DNA from: XN24 sp964413755
GTDB taxonomy: Bacteria > Pseudomonadota > Gammaproteobacteria > Steroidobacterales > XN24
DNA length: 27,470 nt
Assembly: GCA_964413755.1 (NCBI GenBank)
Contig: CAYPTW010000031.1
Coordinates: forward strand, 1-27,470
Direction of reading: 5' to 3'
Positions 15,785 to 24,201 of the stretch are shown one piece after another. Every line of letters starts with the position of its first letter. Position 1 is the first letter of the stretch. The position numbers were made by a program, and so were the translations under genes. The notes under the pieces were generated by a model, which saw nothing but the letters and a program-made list of their open reading frames with translations, was not told where the DNA came from and searched no databases.

Positions 15785-18007
15785 TCAGAAAGTCTGGCCG
15801 AGGTACAGGAAGGCGGAACGGCGGTCGTCCTCGCCCATGCCGTAGCCGAGGTACAGGGGGCCGAGCAGCGTGTCGAACACGACGAACAGGCTGCCGGCGG
15901 TGAGCGTGTTGTCGAGCGTGATCGCCTCACGACTCTCCCAGACATTGCCGGCTTCCAGCGAGAACCCAAGGTAGACCTGGTTATCGAGGCCGGAAACGCG
16001 GTCGTCGCCAAGCCGGCGGTAATAGAGCAGCCGGCCGATGCCGCGGTGCTTGCCGCGCAGTTCACCCGTCGCATAGCCGGACAGGCTGAAGGGTCCACCG
16101 AGCGTGAACGGCTGGATGCCCGCCGTGTCGTCACGCAGGGTCGCGTCCAGGTTCCACCAGTTGAGCAAGGTGTTCCGCCCCCAGGTGACCGGTTTCAGCA
16201 GGAACACACTCGCCACGTCGAAGTCGCCGTCCGAGCCCAGCCCCTGGCGCGACCCGTTCCATGCCACGGCCGCCAGCGTACCGTGCAGCGGGATGTCGAC
16301 CTGGTCGATGGTGTCGTAGGCCAGCTGCGCCAGCCACGCGCCGAGATTGCCTTCGCCGGACTCCAATCCCGGTTCCCCGATGAGCAGAGACTCGTCGCTG
16401 CGCAGGCGAAGCACGCCGACGCGAAGCTCGCCCCAGTGCCCGAACTGGCGTCCCCCTTCCAGCGCTACGCTGGCCTGGCTGGAGCTCAGCTGGGCCAGCT
16501 GGATGCCGTCATCGAACAGCCCCACGCTGGTGCGTCGCAGCTCGAGCTTCGGGTTGATGAACCATCGCGAGCGGTAGTCCAGCGGCTGGAAGAACTCCGC
16601 GAACAGGCGCGGCGACTCGCCGACCTGGAACTCAGTGCGAAATTCCCCGCCGAGCGGGTTCATTTCGGTCATGGTGAGGCGCGTGGCGACGTTGTAGTTG
16701 CTGCCGCCCTGGAAATCTTCTTCCAGGTTGATGCCGAAGCGAATGTAGTTCGGTCCCCACTGTTTCGCGGTGCTCCTGATCTCCAGCGTGGTCTGCGCAT
16801 CTTCCCGGTGCAGGTCGTAGGTCACGGACTCGAAGGCGTCCAGCGCGTAGATATCGGCGATGTCGCGCTCCAGTTCGTCGATCTCCACGGGTTTGCCTGC
16901 AAGCGGGCTTAGGCGGGACTCGATGACCTTGGGCGACAGCCCGGAATCGTTCACCACGCGCACATCGTCCACCACTGCCGGCTCTCCCCGGCGCCGCGAC
17001 AGCTCCGCGCGGTAGGCGCGATAGGCTGCGTCCGTAATCGAAAGCTGCGCCAGCGCCCCGGCATGCCGGGCGGCATCACGGCGGCCGATTTCCATGGCTT
17101 CCGCCAGGCGGTCGAACTCCTGGCTGCCGAGTTCGCCGAGGTCCGGCGTGATATGGATGTCGTCCTCGCGCAGGAACCGTAGTTGGTCCGCGGCCCGGCT
17201 GTTGATGAGTATGGTGATCATCTGGCTGGTGATCGCCAGGGCGGAGCCGAGTTTCTCCTGCGGCTGAAGCGGAAAGCCGAGATCCACGGCGATGATCACG
17301 TCGGCACCCATCTCGCGCATGATCTCGATCGGCAGGTTGCTGGATATGCCGCCGTCGACCAGCAGCCGTCCGTCCACCGGCTGCGGCTTGAAGATCCCCG
17401 GCACCGCCATGCTGGCGTGCATGGCGACCACCAGGTCGCCGGAGTCGAACACCACCATTTCGCCGCTGCCGATGTCGGTCGCCACGGAGCGAAAGGGGAT
17501 GGGCAGCGCATCGAAGTCATCAATGGTCGCGACGGGAAGGGTCAGGCGGCGCAAGGCGAGGTCCATGTTCTGTCCCTGCACCAGTCCGCCAGGCAGCAGC
17601 AGTCCCGTGCTGTCGATTCCCAGGTCGAAGTCCACCAGGAAACTGAGATCGTCCGACTTGCGGCGGTAGGGGCGTTGCGGGCGCGGCGGGCGATCCCTGA
17701 GCAGGACATTCCAGTCCGAAGTCCTGACGACCTCTTCGAGTTCGTCGGCAGTCAGGCCTGCCGCGTAGAGTCCGCCCACCACGGCCCCCATGCTGGTGCC
17801 GGCGATGTAATCCACCGGCACGTTCAGGTCTTCCAGCACGCGAATGACCCCGACGTGCGCGCCGCCGCGTGCGCCGCCGCCGCTGAGCACCAGGCCCACC
17901 GTCGGGCGTGCGCCGACCTCGTGTGCAGCGAACATGGCGAGGATGCCGAGGATGAGCGGCGCGGCGCGGCGACGCCGTCCAGGCTGCGTGGAGGTTCGAG
18001 CCTGCAT
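15785..18007 (-). CDS. Patatin-like phospholipase with POTRA and outer-membrane barrel (type Vd-like)
   Basis: A 740-residue protein. I chose ATG 18007 because the signal sequence (RRRRAAPLILGILAMF) begins there; the frame is open further upstream but overlaps the CPBP gene in another frame. The patatin domain (about residues 36-330) has the oxyanion motif GGGARG at 43-48, the nucleophile in G-T-S72-M-G and the dyad Asp at about 218 in DGG. A POTRA-like segment (about 345-415) leads to a BamA/surface-antigen-type beta-barrel ending in aromatic Phe (YLGQTF). This is the architecture of PlpD-type autotransporters, which place a phospholipase outside the outer membrane. The gene is 5 nt downstream of the CPBP gene and probably co-transcribed with it. 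Confidence 0.93.
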   Translation of the reverse strand: MQARTSTQPGRRRRAAPLILGILAMFAAHEVGARPTVGLVLSGGGARGGAHVGVIRVLEDLNVPVDYIAGTSMGAVVGGLYAAGLTADELEEVVRTSDWNVLLRDRPPRPQRPYRRKSDDLSFLVDFDLGIDSTGLLLPGGLVQGQNMDLALRRLTLPVATIDDFDALPIPFRSVATDIGSGEMVVFDSGDLVVAMHASMAVPGIFKPQPVDGRLLVDGGISSNLPIEIMREMGADVIIAVDLGFPLQPQEKLGSALAITSQMITILINSRAADQLRFLREDDIHITPDLGELGSQEFDRLAEAMEIGRRDAARHAGALAQLSITDAAYRAYRAELSRRRGEPAVVDDVRVVNDSGLSPKVIESRLSPLAGKPVEIDELERDIADIYALDAFESVTYDLHREDAQTTLEIRSTAKQWGPNYIRFGINLEEDFQGGSNYNVATRLTMTEMNPLGGEFRTEFQVGESPRLFAEFFQPLDYRSRWFINPKLELRRTSVGLFDDGIQLAQLSSSQASVALEGGRQFGHWGELRVGVLRLRSDESLLIGEPGLESGEGNLGAWLAQLAYDTIDQVDIPLHGTLAAVAWNGSRQGLGSDGDFDVASVFLLKPVTWGRNTLLNWWNLDATLRDDTAGIQPFTLGGPFSLSGYATGELRGKHRGIGRLLYYRRLGDDRVSGLDNQVYLGFSLEAGNVWESREAITLDNTLTAGSLFVVFDTLLGPLYLGYGMGEDDRRSAFLYLGQTF

Positions 18008-18012
18008 GGCGG

Positions 18013-18855
18013 TCACCGCGGGACTACGGTGTGTTCCGCCCGCCGCCTGCTGAACATGAGGTCGCGGTGCGCCCAGACCAGCACTACGGCCAGCGCAACA
18101 TTGAGGTAGTTCTCCCAGGGTTGCGCTTCCGGCCAGAACGCCACGTTGAGCTGCCAGTGAATGACGATCGGCAGGAGCAGGTTGCCGCCCGTACGGTTGT
18201 AGACCACCGCCATGACCACGCCTACTGCCGTGACGCCGATGACGAACGGCGCCAGGGCCCAGGCCGTGTGCGGGGTGCCGCCGAGATAGAACGCCGGGAT
18301 ATGCCAGATCGCCCAGGCGAAACCCACGATGAGTCCGGCCCAGACCGGCGCCACGGCCCGTTGCAGCAGCGGCAGCATCAGGCCGCGCCAGCCGAACTCC
18401 TCGACGGGGCCGAGCACCAGCATGAACGCGGTGACCAGCAGCACCTCGCCGAAGGGCTGGAGCACAAGCAGCTGGCTGAACGGCGTGCCATTGAGCATGG
18501 CGCTGAATATTTTCACCAGCGGCAGCGCCAGGAAGGCGAGGGCCCACCACGCCGGCGCGATGCCGCGCGGAGACAGGCGGCCGAGAAAACGGCGCGCGCC
18601 GCCGGGGCCGGCATGCAGCAGGACCAGCGTGAAAGCGACTATGGCGGGAGACCAGACAGCGAGGATGTATACCGGGTGCGTGACCCCGAGCTCGCCAAAA
18701 AGCGACGCCATCAGGTCACCCTGCAGGATCATGAGCGCCATCAGCCCCCACGTAATGCCGAATGTCAGCAGTACGAATGGGACAATGGCGTTCGTGCCAA
18801 GGTCTTCTCGTGCCGGCGGCGCAGCATGTGTGCGATCCGCAGATTGAGTCGTCAC
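18013..18855 (-). CDS. CPBP-family intramembrane metalloprotease
   Basis: A 280-residue multi-pass membrane protein. I prefer the GTG at 18855, which has GAGGGG 9 nt upstream; an ATG at 18933 would add 26 charged residues with no good ribosome-binding site. The CPBP (CAAX protease and bacteriocin-processing, formerly Abi) signature is complete: E152-E153-F-G-W-R157, the second motif F-A-W-A-I-W-H185, and H233-W-Q-L-N237. These residues bind the catalytic metal within the membrane. About eight hydrophobic segments are visible. The substrate is unknown. It lies immediately upstream of the patatin gene on the same strand, so a role in processing envelope or exported proteins is possible but unproven. 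Confidence 0.88.
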   Translation of the reverse strand: MTTQSADRTHAAPPAREDLGTNAIVPFVLLTFGITWGLMALMILQGDLMASLFGELGVTHPVYILAVWSPAIVAFTLVLLHAGPGGARRFLGRLSPRGIAPAWWALAFLALPLVKIFSAMLNGTPFSQLLVLQPFGEVLLVTAFMLVLGPVEEFGWRGLMLPLLQRAVAPVWAGLIVGFAWAIWHIPAFYLGGTPHTAWALAPFVIGVTAVGVVMAVVYNRTGGNLLLPIVIHWQLNVAFWPEAQPWENYLNVALAVVLVWAHRDLMFSRRRAEHTVVPR

Positions 18856-18999
18856 CTGCCTGCGCCCCTCAACCGCATGAAACCGGCCTCCTTGAATCAG
18901 GGAGGAGAGCCCTGGCCTTTCTTTCGGGCGCATTCAATATGCACCGGAGCCGCGCCCGGCGACATTGGGAATTACCTGTACGATCGAGTTCCGCCGGCG

Positions 19000-19593
19000 T
19001 CAGCGGTTGCCTTGGGCGATTCTTTCCAGCGCGGGCCGATTGGCCAGTGTGACCATGCCTCGCTGCACGGCGACATATCCGGCGGCCTCCAGAACGGCAA
19101 GATGCCGGCTCACGACCGCGCGCCCGGATCCGGTCTCTGTGGCAAGCTCCTCATGCGTCGCGACGACCCTGCCAAGCTCGTCGGCGAGTCGCAGCAGGGC
19201 GCGTGCCAGGCGAACTTCCATGCCCGAAAGCGCCACGTCCTCAACCACGCGTTCGAAGTCGAGGAAGCGCCGCGCTACTGCAGAGAAGACCTTGTGTCGG
19301 AACGCCTCGTCATGCTCCATGGCCGCATGAAAGTCATCCGCACTCAGGATGTCTGCCACCAGCGGACTCTCGGCCACACCGCAGGCGGAGTAGCGTCGCC
19401 CCTCGACCAGGCAGACGAAAGTCTGCAAACAGATGTCACCAGGCGTGACCCGGTAAAGAACGACTTCGCGCCCGTTGGCTGCGCTCAGGGTCACGCGCAG
19501 CGACCCTTCGTGTAGTACCACGAAGCCCCGGCAGGGATCGCCGGGCCGGAACAGCACGGTTCCGGCCGGGATCGTCTGCGGCATCCCGGTCAC
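19000..19593 (-). CDS. Crp/Fnr-family transcriptional regulator
   Basis: A 197-residue regulator with an N-terminal cyclic-nucleotide-type beta-roll (about residues 5-110; GTVLFRPGDPCRGFVVLHEG) and a C-terminal winged helix-turn-helix (about 145-195) whose recognition helix lies in GSGRAVVSRHLAVLEAAG. It lacks the N-terminal cysteine cluster of FNR. Cysteines at 21, 55, 61 and 71 sit in the sensory domain, so redox or metal sensing is possible. The start is GTG 19593 or ATG 19584; neither has a strong ribosome-binding site. It follows the DUF2892 gene by 54 nt on the same strand, and a dyad upstream of that gene (19904-19916) could be its own binding site. Confidence 0.9.
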   Translation of the reverse strand: MTGMPQTIPAGTVLFRPGDPCRGFVVLHEGSLRVTLSAANGREVVLYRVTPGDICLQTFVCLVEGRRYSACGVAESPLVADILSADDFHAAMEHDEAFRHKVFSAVARRFLDFERVVEDVALSGMEVRLARALLRLADELGRVVATHEELATETGSGRAVVSRHLAVLEAAGYVAVQRGMVTLANRPALERIAQGNR

Positions 19594-19647
19594 TGCTGCG
19601 CGGCGCCGGCCGCGCGGCGCAGCGCAGCGACGTCCTGGGCCCCCGCC

Positions 19648-19842
19648 TCAGCTCTTGGCCGCGGGGCAGGTCCGGATGCCGAGAATCGAGTACACCGGAC
19701 AGACGCCGACCAGCCCGGTAACAAGCGGTACGAGCCCGATCCAGCCCCACGGGGTTTGTGGACCCACGAAGACAAGAGACAGGATGCCGAGGCCGGCGAT
19801 GATGCGCAGTGCGCGGTCGATGGTGCCTTCATTACGTTGCAT
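19648..19842 (-). CDS. DUF2892 (YgaP transmembrane-like) membrane protein
   Basis: A 64-residue protein with two hydrophobic helices (RALRIIAGLGILSLVFVG, and GWIGLVPLVTGLVG followed by VCPVYSILGI). This is the typical pattern of the DUF2892 family, including the N-terminal N-x-G-x-I-D-R and the conserved Cys-Pro in the second helix. ATG 19842 has a GGAGAGG ribosome-binding site; the longer open frame to 19884 lacks one. Members often accompany rhodaneses or Crp/Fnr regulators in sulfur or redox contexts. Here it is the first gene of a pair with the Crp/Fnr regulator, and a second Cys-Pro lies at its C-terminus (RTCPAAKS). Its biochemical role is unknown. Confidence 0.88.
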   Translation of the reverse strand: MQRNEGTIDRALRIIAGLGILSLVFVGPQTPWGWIGLVPLVTGLVGVCPVYSILGIRTCPAAKS

Positions 19843-19903
19843 GTTCCTCTCCTGTGGTGGACGAATGCAACCAGAGCTTGGCACAGGAACGCCCCGCCCG
19901 TCG

Positions 19904-19916
19904 GTGACTTTGTCAC
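19904..19916. promoter_or_regulatory. Dyad upstream of the DUF2892-Crp/Fnr pair
   Basis: GTGAC (19904-19908), TTT, GTCAC (19912-19916) is an exact 5-bp inverted repeat, 62 bp before the DUF2892 start and 95 bp before the phospholipase D start. Written as GTGA-N5-TCAC it resembles Crp-type sites (TGTGA-N6-TCACA) with one base less spacing. Autoregulation by the adjacent regulator, or control of both divergent genes, is an inference. Confidence 0.4.
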
Positions 19917-20010
19917 GCGGCCGGCCACGGCGTTCTCCTGTTCTACGTCCAGGCGGGCAAGCATCCGCGCCCGGGTTATATTAGGCTGCGCAAAGAGCCG
20001 AGGAGTGATC

Positions 20011-21585
20011 ATGTTCCTGCCACGCCTGCTGCGGCCCGTACTGCTGCTCTTCATTGCCCTGGGATCCGGCTGCGCGACCGTCGACTTCGAGTATCCGCGC
20101 GCTGCCAGTGCTGCGCCGGCGCCGGCCGAAACCCGCGATACCGCCCTCGGCCGCACCGTGGCGGAGTTGTCGGCCGGCCAGGCGGACGGCGAGAGCGGCT
20201 TTTATGCGCTCTCCAACGCCATGGACGCGCTGGCCGCCCGCCTCGTGCTCATGCGCCGCGCCGAGCGCACCATTGACGCGCAGTACTACCTCATCAAGGG
20301 CGACCCGGTGGGCCAGGTGTTCGTCAGCGAGCTGTTAAACGCTGCCGATCGCGGGGTGCGCGTACGGCTGCTGATAGACGACATGTTTACCTCCGGCCTG
20401 GACCTCGGCTGGGCGGCCGTGGACCACCATCCCAACGTGGAAGTCCGGGTGTTCAATCCATTTGCGAGCCGTTCGGCCCGATTCCGCGATGGCATCTTCG
20501 ATTTCTCGCGCATCAACCGCAGGATGCACAACAAGTCATTTACCGCGGACAACCAGGTGACCATTATCGGGGGGCGCAATATTGCCGGCGAGTATTTCGG
20601 GGGCCGGCGCGACTCACAGTTCGCCGACCTCGACGTCATCGCCATCGGGCCGCTGGTGGATGAAGTCTCCGACTCGTTCGATCTCTACTGGAACCACGAG
20701 CGCGCGCTGCCGGTCCCTGCGTTCGCGCAGATGCCGGAGGACCTCGATGCGGCACTGGCGACTCTGCGCCAGCGCTTGCAGCTGGCGATCGAAGAGGTTT
20801 TCGCCGAGGAGGACTATCGGCTTTACGGCGACGCCCTGCGGGCGAAAGTCGTGGCGTCGCTGGATGCTGACGGAAATGGCGATGCCCTTACCTGGGCGCC
20901 ATATGTGTTGACCGTGGACTCGCCCGACAAGGCTCACAAGGAACGGGCTGGCGACGCCGAGTCGATCATGACCGGCCTCAGTGCTTCCCTCTCCAGCGCC
21001 GAGGACGAGATCCTTTTGATCTCGCCCTATTTCGTGCCCCTGAAGTCCGGGATCGAGGCCCTGGCCCGGCTCGAGGAACGGGGTGTCGACGTGACCGTGG
21101 TCACGAACTCGCTCGCCGCCAACAACCAGTTCGCCGTGCATGGCGGATACGCACCGTCGCGGAAGCCACTGCTCAGGGCCGGCGTCGAGATCTACGAGGT
21201 CAGGCGCGATGTGAGTTTCGAGGGACAGGAATTCATCGCTGCCAGCGGAGCGAAGGCGACGCTGCACACCAAGGCCTTCGTCGTCGACCGGCGCGAGGTT
21301 TTCGTCGGTTCGTTCAACTTCGATCCACGCTCGGCATACATAAACACTGAGTTGGGCGTCATCATCCGCTCGCCCGAGATGGCCGCGGCGCTGGACAATG
21401 CCGTCGAGGCGGCTTTTTCTAACTATGCCTGGGAGGTCAAGCTCGACGACGAGGGCCGGGTGCGCTGGCACGGGACCGACGCGGACGGCCAGCCGGTCGT
21501 GTATGCCAAGGAGCCCCAGACCAGCTGGTGGCAGCGCTTCGTTGCGGGCTTCGTCCGGATCCTGCCTATCCGGGGGCAGCTGTAA
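20011..21585 (+). CDS. Phospholipase D-family lipoprotein, cardiolipin synthase C-like
   Basis: A 524-residue protein. ATG 20011 follows AGGAG at 20001-20005. The N-terminus is a lipoprotein signal with lipobox LGSGC (Cys21). Two HKD catalytic motifs are present: His173-N-K-S-F-T-A-D followed by GGRN, and His419-T-K-A-F-V-V-D followed by GSFNFDPRS. The whole layout, including the QYYLIKGD and LLIDDM segments, resembles YmdC/ClsC, which makes cardiolipin by phosphatidyl transfer. Because this copy is a predicted lipoprotein it would act in the periplasm. ClsC in E. coli needs a partner (YmdB), and no such partner is seen here. An AT-rich TTATATTA at 19976-19983 may be its -10 region, but no good -35 fits. 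The next gene overlaps its 3' end. Confidence 0.9.
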   Translation: MFLPRLLRPVLLLFIALGSGCATVDFEYPRAASAAPAPAETRDTALGRTVAELSAGQADGESGFYALSNAMDALAARLVLMRRAERTIDAQYYLIKGDPVGQVFVSELLNAADRGVRVRLLIDDMFTSGLDLGWAAVDHHPNVEVRVFNPFASRSARFRDGIFDFSRINRRMHNKSFTADNQVTIIGGRNIAGEYFGGRRDSQFADLDVIAIGPLVDEVSDSFDLYWNHERALPVPAFAQMPEDLDAALATLRQRLQLAIEEVFAEEDYRLYGDALRAKVVASLDADGNGDALTWAPYVLTVDSPDKAHKERAGDAESIMTGLSASLSSAEDEILLISPYFVPLKSGIEALARLEERGVDVTVVTNSLAANNQFAVHGGYAPSRKPLLRAGVEIYEVRRDVSFEGQEFIAASGAKATLHTKAFVVDRREVFVGSFNFDPRSAYINTELGVIIRSPEMAAALDNAVEAAFSNYAWEVKLDDEGRVRWHGTDADGQPVVYAKEPQTSWWQRFVAGFVRILPIRGQL

Positions 21586-22343
21586 AGCGCCGCACGCAAA
21601 AGCACGGCGACGGGCTGGCCCTTGGCGCCGTGCTGCTCGGGTTCTGCCTCGTGGCCGCGGCGGTGCCGGCGAGGGCGGACGACTCCTCTGCGGACGCGTG
21701 GGAATTCTCTGTAACGCCGTACCTCTGGCTCGCGACTATCGACGGCTCCGCAGGCGCTGATGATGTCGACCTGCCGGAACTCAATCCGGACTACTCGTTT
21801 TTCGCGCTGGATAATCTCGATATCGCTGGGTTCCTCAGCGCCGAGGCGCGCAAGGGACGCTGGTCGCTGCTCGCCGACACGTTCTATGTTTCGTACAGCG
21901 ACCGTTACCCCCTCGGGCCGCTGACTGCCGAAGCCAAGGTCAGTGGCGGGGCCGTGGAACTGTCCACCGTGTACCGCCTGCGGTCGATCGAATACATCGG
22001 GCTGATTGCCGGACTGCGGACAATTTCGCTCGAGCTGGACCTGGCCTTGAATCCGGGGCCGGCGGGGCGGCAGCGCGAGACGTGGGTGGATCCGCTCGTG
22101 GGTCTCAGCTTCGAATTCCCGCTGGACGGGCGTTGGACGCTGGTGGCGCGCGGCGACATCGGTGGCTTCGGGATCGGTTCGGAGCGCGACATCAACCTGC
22201 TGTTGGGCGCCACGATGGCGCTCAGCGCCCGCTCCTCGCTCGCATTTTCCTACCGTTATCTCGCCGCCAAATTCGACGAGCCGGATTTCAGGGTCGACCT
22301 CGCGGTCACCGGATATCTCCTCGGCTGGCAGTTCCGGTTCTAG
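21528..22343 (+). CDS. Outer-membrane beta-barrel protein of unknown function
   Basis: A protein of up to 271 residues. No ATG is available: the frame begins with GTG 21528, overlapping the end of the phospholipase D gene by 58 bp, and a GTG at 21630 or a CTG at 21615 are alternatives. A signal peptide is clear (GAVLLGFCLVAAAVPARA, cleavage before DDSS). The mature part has the V-T-P-Y-L-W-L signature of a common family of bacterial outer-membrane proteins, alternating amphipathic strands, and a C-terminal Phe (GWQFRF) suited to the BAM complex. The overlap suggests translational coupling to the phospholipase D gene, so the two may serve the same envelope process. No enzymatic motif is visible. 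Confidence 0.75.
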   Translation: MAALRCGLRPDPAYPGAAVKRRTQKHGDGLALGAVLLGFCLVAAAVPARADDSSADAWEFSVTPYLWLATIDGSAGADDVDLPELNPDYSFFALDNLDIAGFLSAEARKGRWSLLADTFYVSYSDRYPLGPLTAEAKVSGGAVELSTVYRLRSIEYIGLIAGLRTISLELDLALNPGPAGRQRETWVDPLVGLSFEFPLDGRWTLVARGDIGGFGIGSERDINLLLGATMALSARSSLAFSYRYLAAKFDEPDFRVDLAVTGYLLGWQFRF

Positions 22344-22348
22344 GCGCC

Positions 22349-22391
22349 GGTGAGTCTCGAGCGGAGTAGGTTGTGGCTGGAGCCACTCACC
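22349..22391 (+). repeat. Nested hairpin after the outer-membrane protein gene
   Basis: GGTGAGT (22349-22355) can pair with ACTCACC (22385-22391). Within the loop, GTGGC-TGGA-GCCAC (22373-22386) forms an alternative small hairpin. There is no T run. The core GGCTGGAGCC recurs after the next gene (24012-24021, within TTCGGC-TGGA-GCCGAA), so both may be minor transcript-end structures. Confidence 0.3.
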
Positions 22392-22457
22392 TCGCCGCAC
22401 GGCTGAAAGGACTCCCCTCCCCGAAGCGGGTCAGCTCCGGAATGTTAGGGTGCGCAC

Positions 22458-23999
22458 ATGCGCAAGAAGAATAGACTAGCTGCCGTCGGCCCGGTTGCGT
22501 GCCCGCTGGCCCTCGTGATCTGCGCATTTTTCGCGTTGGGTGCCTGCTCCGATCGTGGCGATTCCGTCCGCATCGAACGTAGCCAAGCCGGCGGCGATTC
22601 ACCTTCGATCGACGACATACTGCCGCTGCCGTACCGTGAAATCTGGGCGCCATGGGTGGGCGACCTGGAGGGTATGACGGAGAGGCGAATGATCCGTGTG
22701 GTCGTCCCCTATGGCGGCTACATGTATTACTTCGATGATGGTGAACCACGCGGAGCTGCGTGGGAGCTGACCAACCGTCTTGAAACTTACCTCAACGACG
22801 AATTCGGGCTCCGCAATGTCAGGGTTTTCGTCGTTGTCATCCCGCTCAGTCGTGATCAGCTGATCCCGGCGTTGCTGGAGGGCCATGCCGACCTGATCGC
22901 GGCCGACCTGACGACAACCGAAATGCGCCGGGAGAACATCGATTTCACGCGGCCTCTGCTCAAGGGCGTCAACGAAGTTGTCGTCACCGGCAGCTCCGCC
23001 GAGCCGATCGAAACACTGGAGGACCTCGCCGGGCGGGAAGTTCACGTTCGGGCGTCGAGCAGCTACTACGAGCACCTGACACGTTTCGCAGAGACGATGC
23101 GCAGCAGGAACCTCGAGCCGCCGGACATCGTCACGGTCGATGAATTGCTCGAGGCCGAGGATCTGCTCGACCTGGCCAATGCGGGGATGATCGACATCAC
23201 GGTGCTGGATGACTACAAAGCCGAATTCTGGGCCGGCGTATTCCCGAACATCGAGGTCCGTGCAGATCTCGTCATCCACGAGGGCGGAACGATTGCGTGG
23301 GCCGTGCGCAGGGACAGCCCGAATTTTCTCGCCACGCTGGATGCGTTCCTGCGCAAGTACGGGCGTGGGACGCTGGTAGGCAACGACACCTACAATCGCT
23401 ACCTCTCCGATGCGTCTGACCTGCGCTGCAGTAGCGATGTCGTCAGCGGGGAGCGCCTCGAAGAACTGGCGCTAATCTTTCAGCAGTACGGTGAGCAGTA
23501 TGAGCTGGACTGGCTGAAGCTCGCGGCGCAGGGCTTCCAGGAGTCCAGGCTGCGGCAGGACAGCCGGAGCAATACCGGAGCCATCGGCATCATGCAGATA
23601 AAGCCCTCGACTGCGAGCGACCCGAACGTCGGTATTGAAGATGTTTCCGATGTGGACGGCAATGTCCATGCGGGCACGAAGTACATGCGTTTTCTGATGG
23701 ATCGTTACTTCTCGGACGAGAGCATCGACGACTTCAATCGCTGGCTGCTGGCTCTGGCCGCCTACAACGCCGGGCCATCCCGGGTTATCAATCTGCGGAA
23801 CGAAGCGGAGCGCAACGGCTACGATCCTGATGTCTGGTTCGACAACGTCGAGATTATCGCGGCAAAACGCATAGGCACTGAAACAGTCACTTATGTGAGC
23901 AATATCTTCAAGTACTACGCCGGCTACCAGATGGCTTTTGCGAAGCTCAACGAGACCGAGCGACGTTTTGGCAATGCCGTTGGGTCGTGCGTGAATTAG
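22458..23999 (+). CDS. MltF-like lipoprotein: solute-binding domain plus lytic transglycosylase
   Basis: A 513-residue protein with a lipoprotein signal (FFALGAC, Cys30). Residues about 78-310 form a family 3 solute-binding-like domain (MIRVVVPYGGYMYYFDDGEP; the D-L-T-T-T and R-R-E-N-I-D-F-T-R-P segment). The C-terminal SLT domain has catalytic Glu362 in QGFQESRLRQ, then GAIGIMQIKPST and the AAYNAGPSR motif. The layout is that of MltF, but it is longer, diverges strongly from the mltF at 8864-10234, and has an acidic spacer (about 31-60) after the lipid anchor. It may degrade peptidoglycan in a specialised setting, with the binding domain sensing a muropeptide or other ligand. A TTAGGG-type ribosome-binding site precedes ATG 22458. 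It appears to be a single-gene unit. Confidence 0.92.
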   Translation: MRKKNRLAAVGPVACPLALVICAFFALGACSDRGDSVRIERSQAGGDSPSIDDILPLPYREIWAPWVGDLEGMTERRMIRVVVPYGGYMYYFDDGEPRGAAWELTNRLETYLNDEFGLRNVRVFVVVIPLSRDQLIPALLEGHADLIAADLTTTEMRRENIDFTRPLLKGVNEVVVTGSSAEPIETLEDLAGREVHVRASSSYYEHLTRFAETMRSRNLEPPDIVTVDELLEAEDLLDLANAGMIDITVLDDYKAEFWAGVFPNIEVRADLVIHEGGTIAWAVRRDSPNFLATLDAFLRKYGRGTLVGNDTYNRYLSDASDLRCSSDVVSGERLEELALIFQQYGEQYELDWLKLAAQGFQESRLRQDSRSNTGAIGIMQIKPSTASDPNVGIEDVSDVDGNVHAGTKYMRFLMDRYFSDESIDDFNRWLLALAAYNAGPSRVINLRNEAERNGYDPDVWFDNVEIIAAKRIGTETVTYVSNIFKYYAGYQMAFAKLNETERRFGNAVGSCVN

Positions 24000-24201
24000 C
24001 TTACGAGATTCGGCTGGAGCCGAAGCACCCGGAGCGAGAAGTGTTTCGAGTTTCGCGCAAGGGGCGAAGCTTTCCGGGGCTGGAGCGAGCACGTTGGCGT
24101 GACGCGCCTCCGCTTCGACCTCCTTGTGGCCTTCGCCCGCGCGCCACGGCCGCGTGTGTTTTGGTCTACAGTTATTGCATGCAATTTACTGGAGCAGCGC
24201 C

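Noticed and set aside
18008..18550. An N-terminal extension of the patatin protein by 181 residues
   Set aside because: It overlaps the CPBP gene in another frame, is low-complexity, and would bury the signal peptide that begins at 18007.
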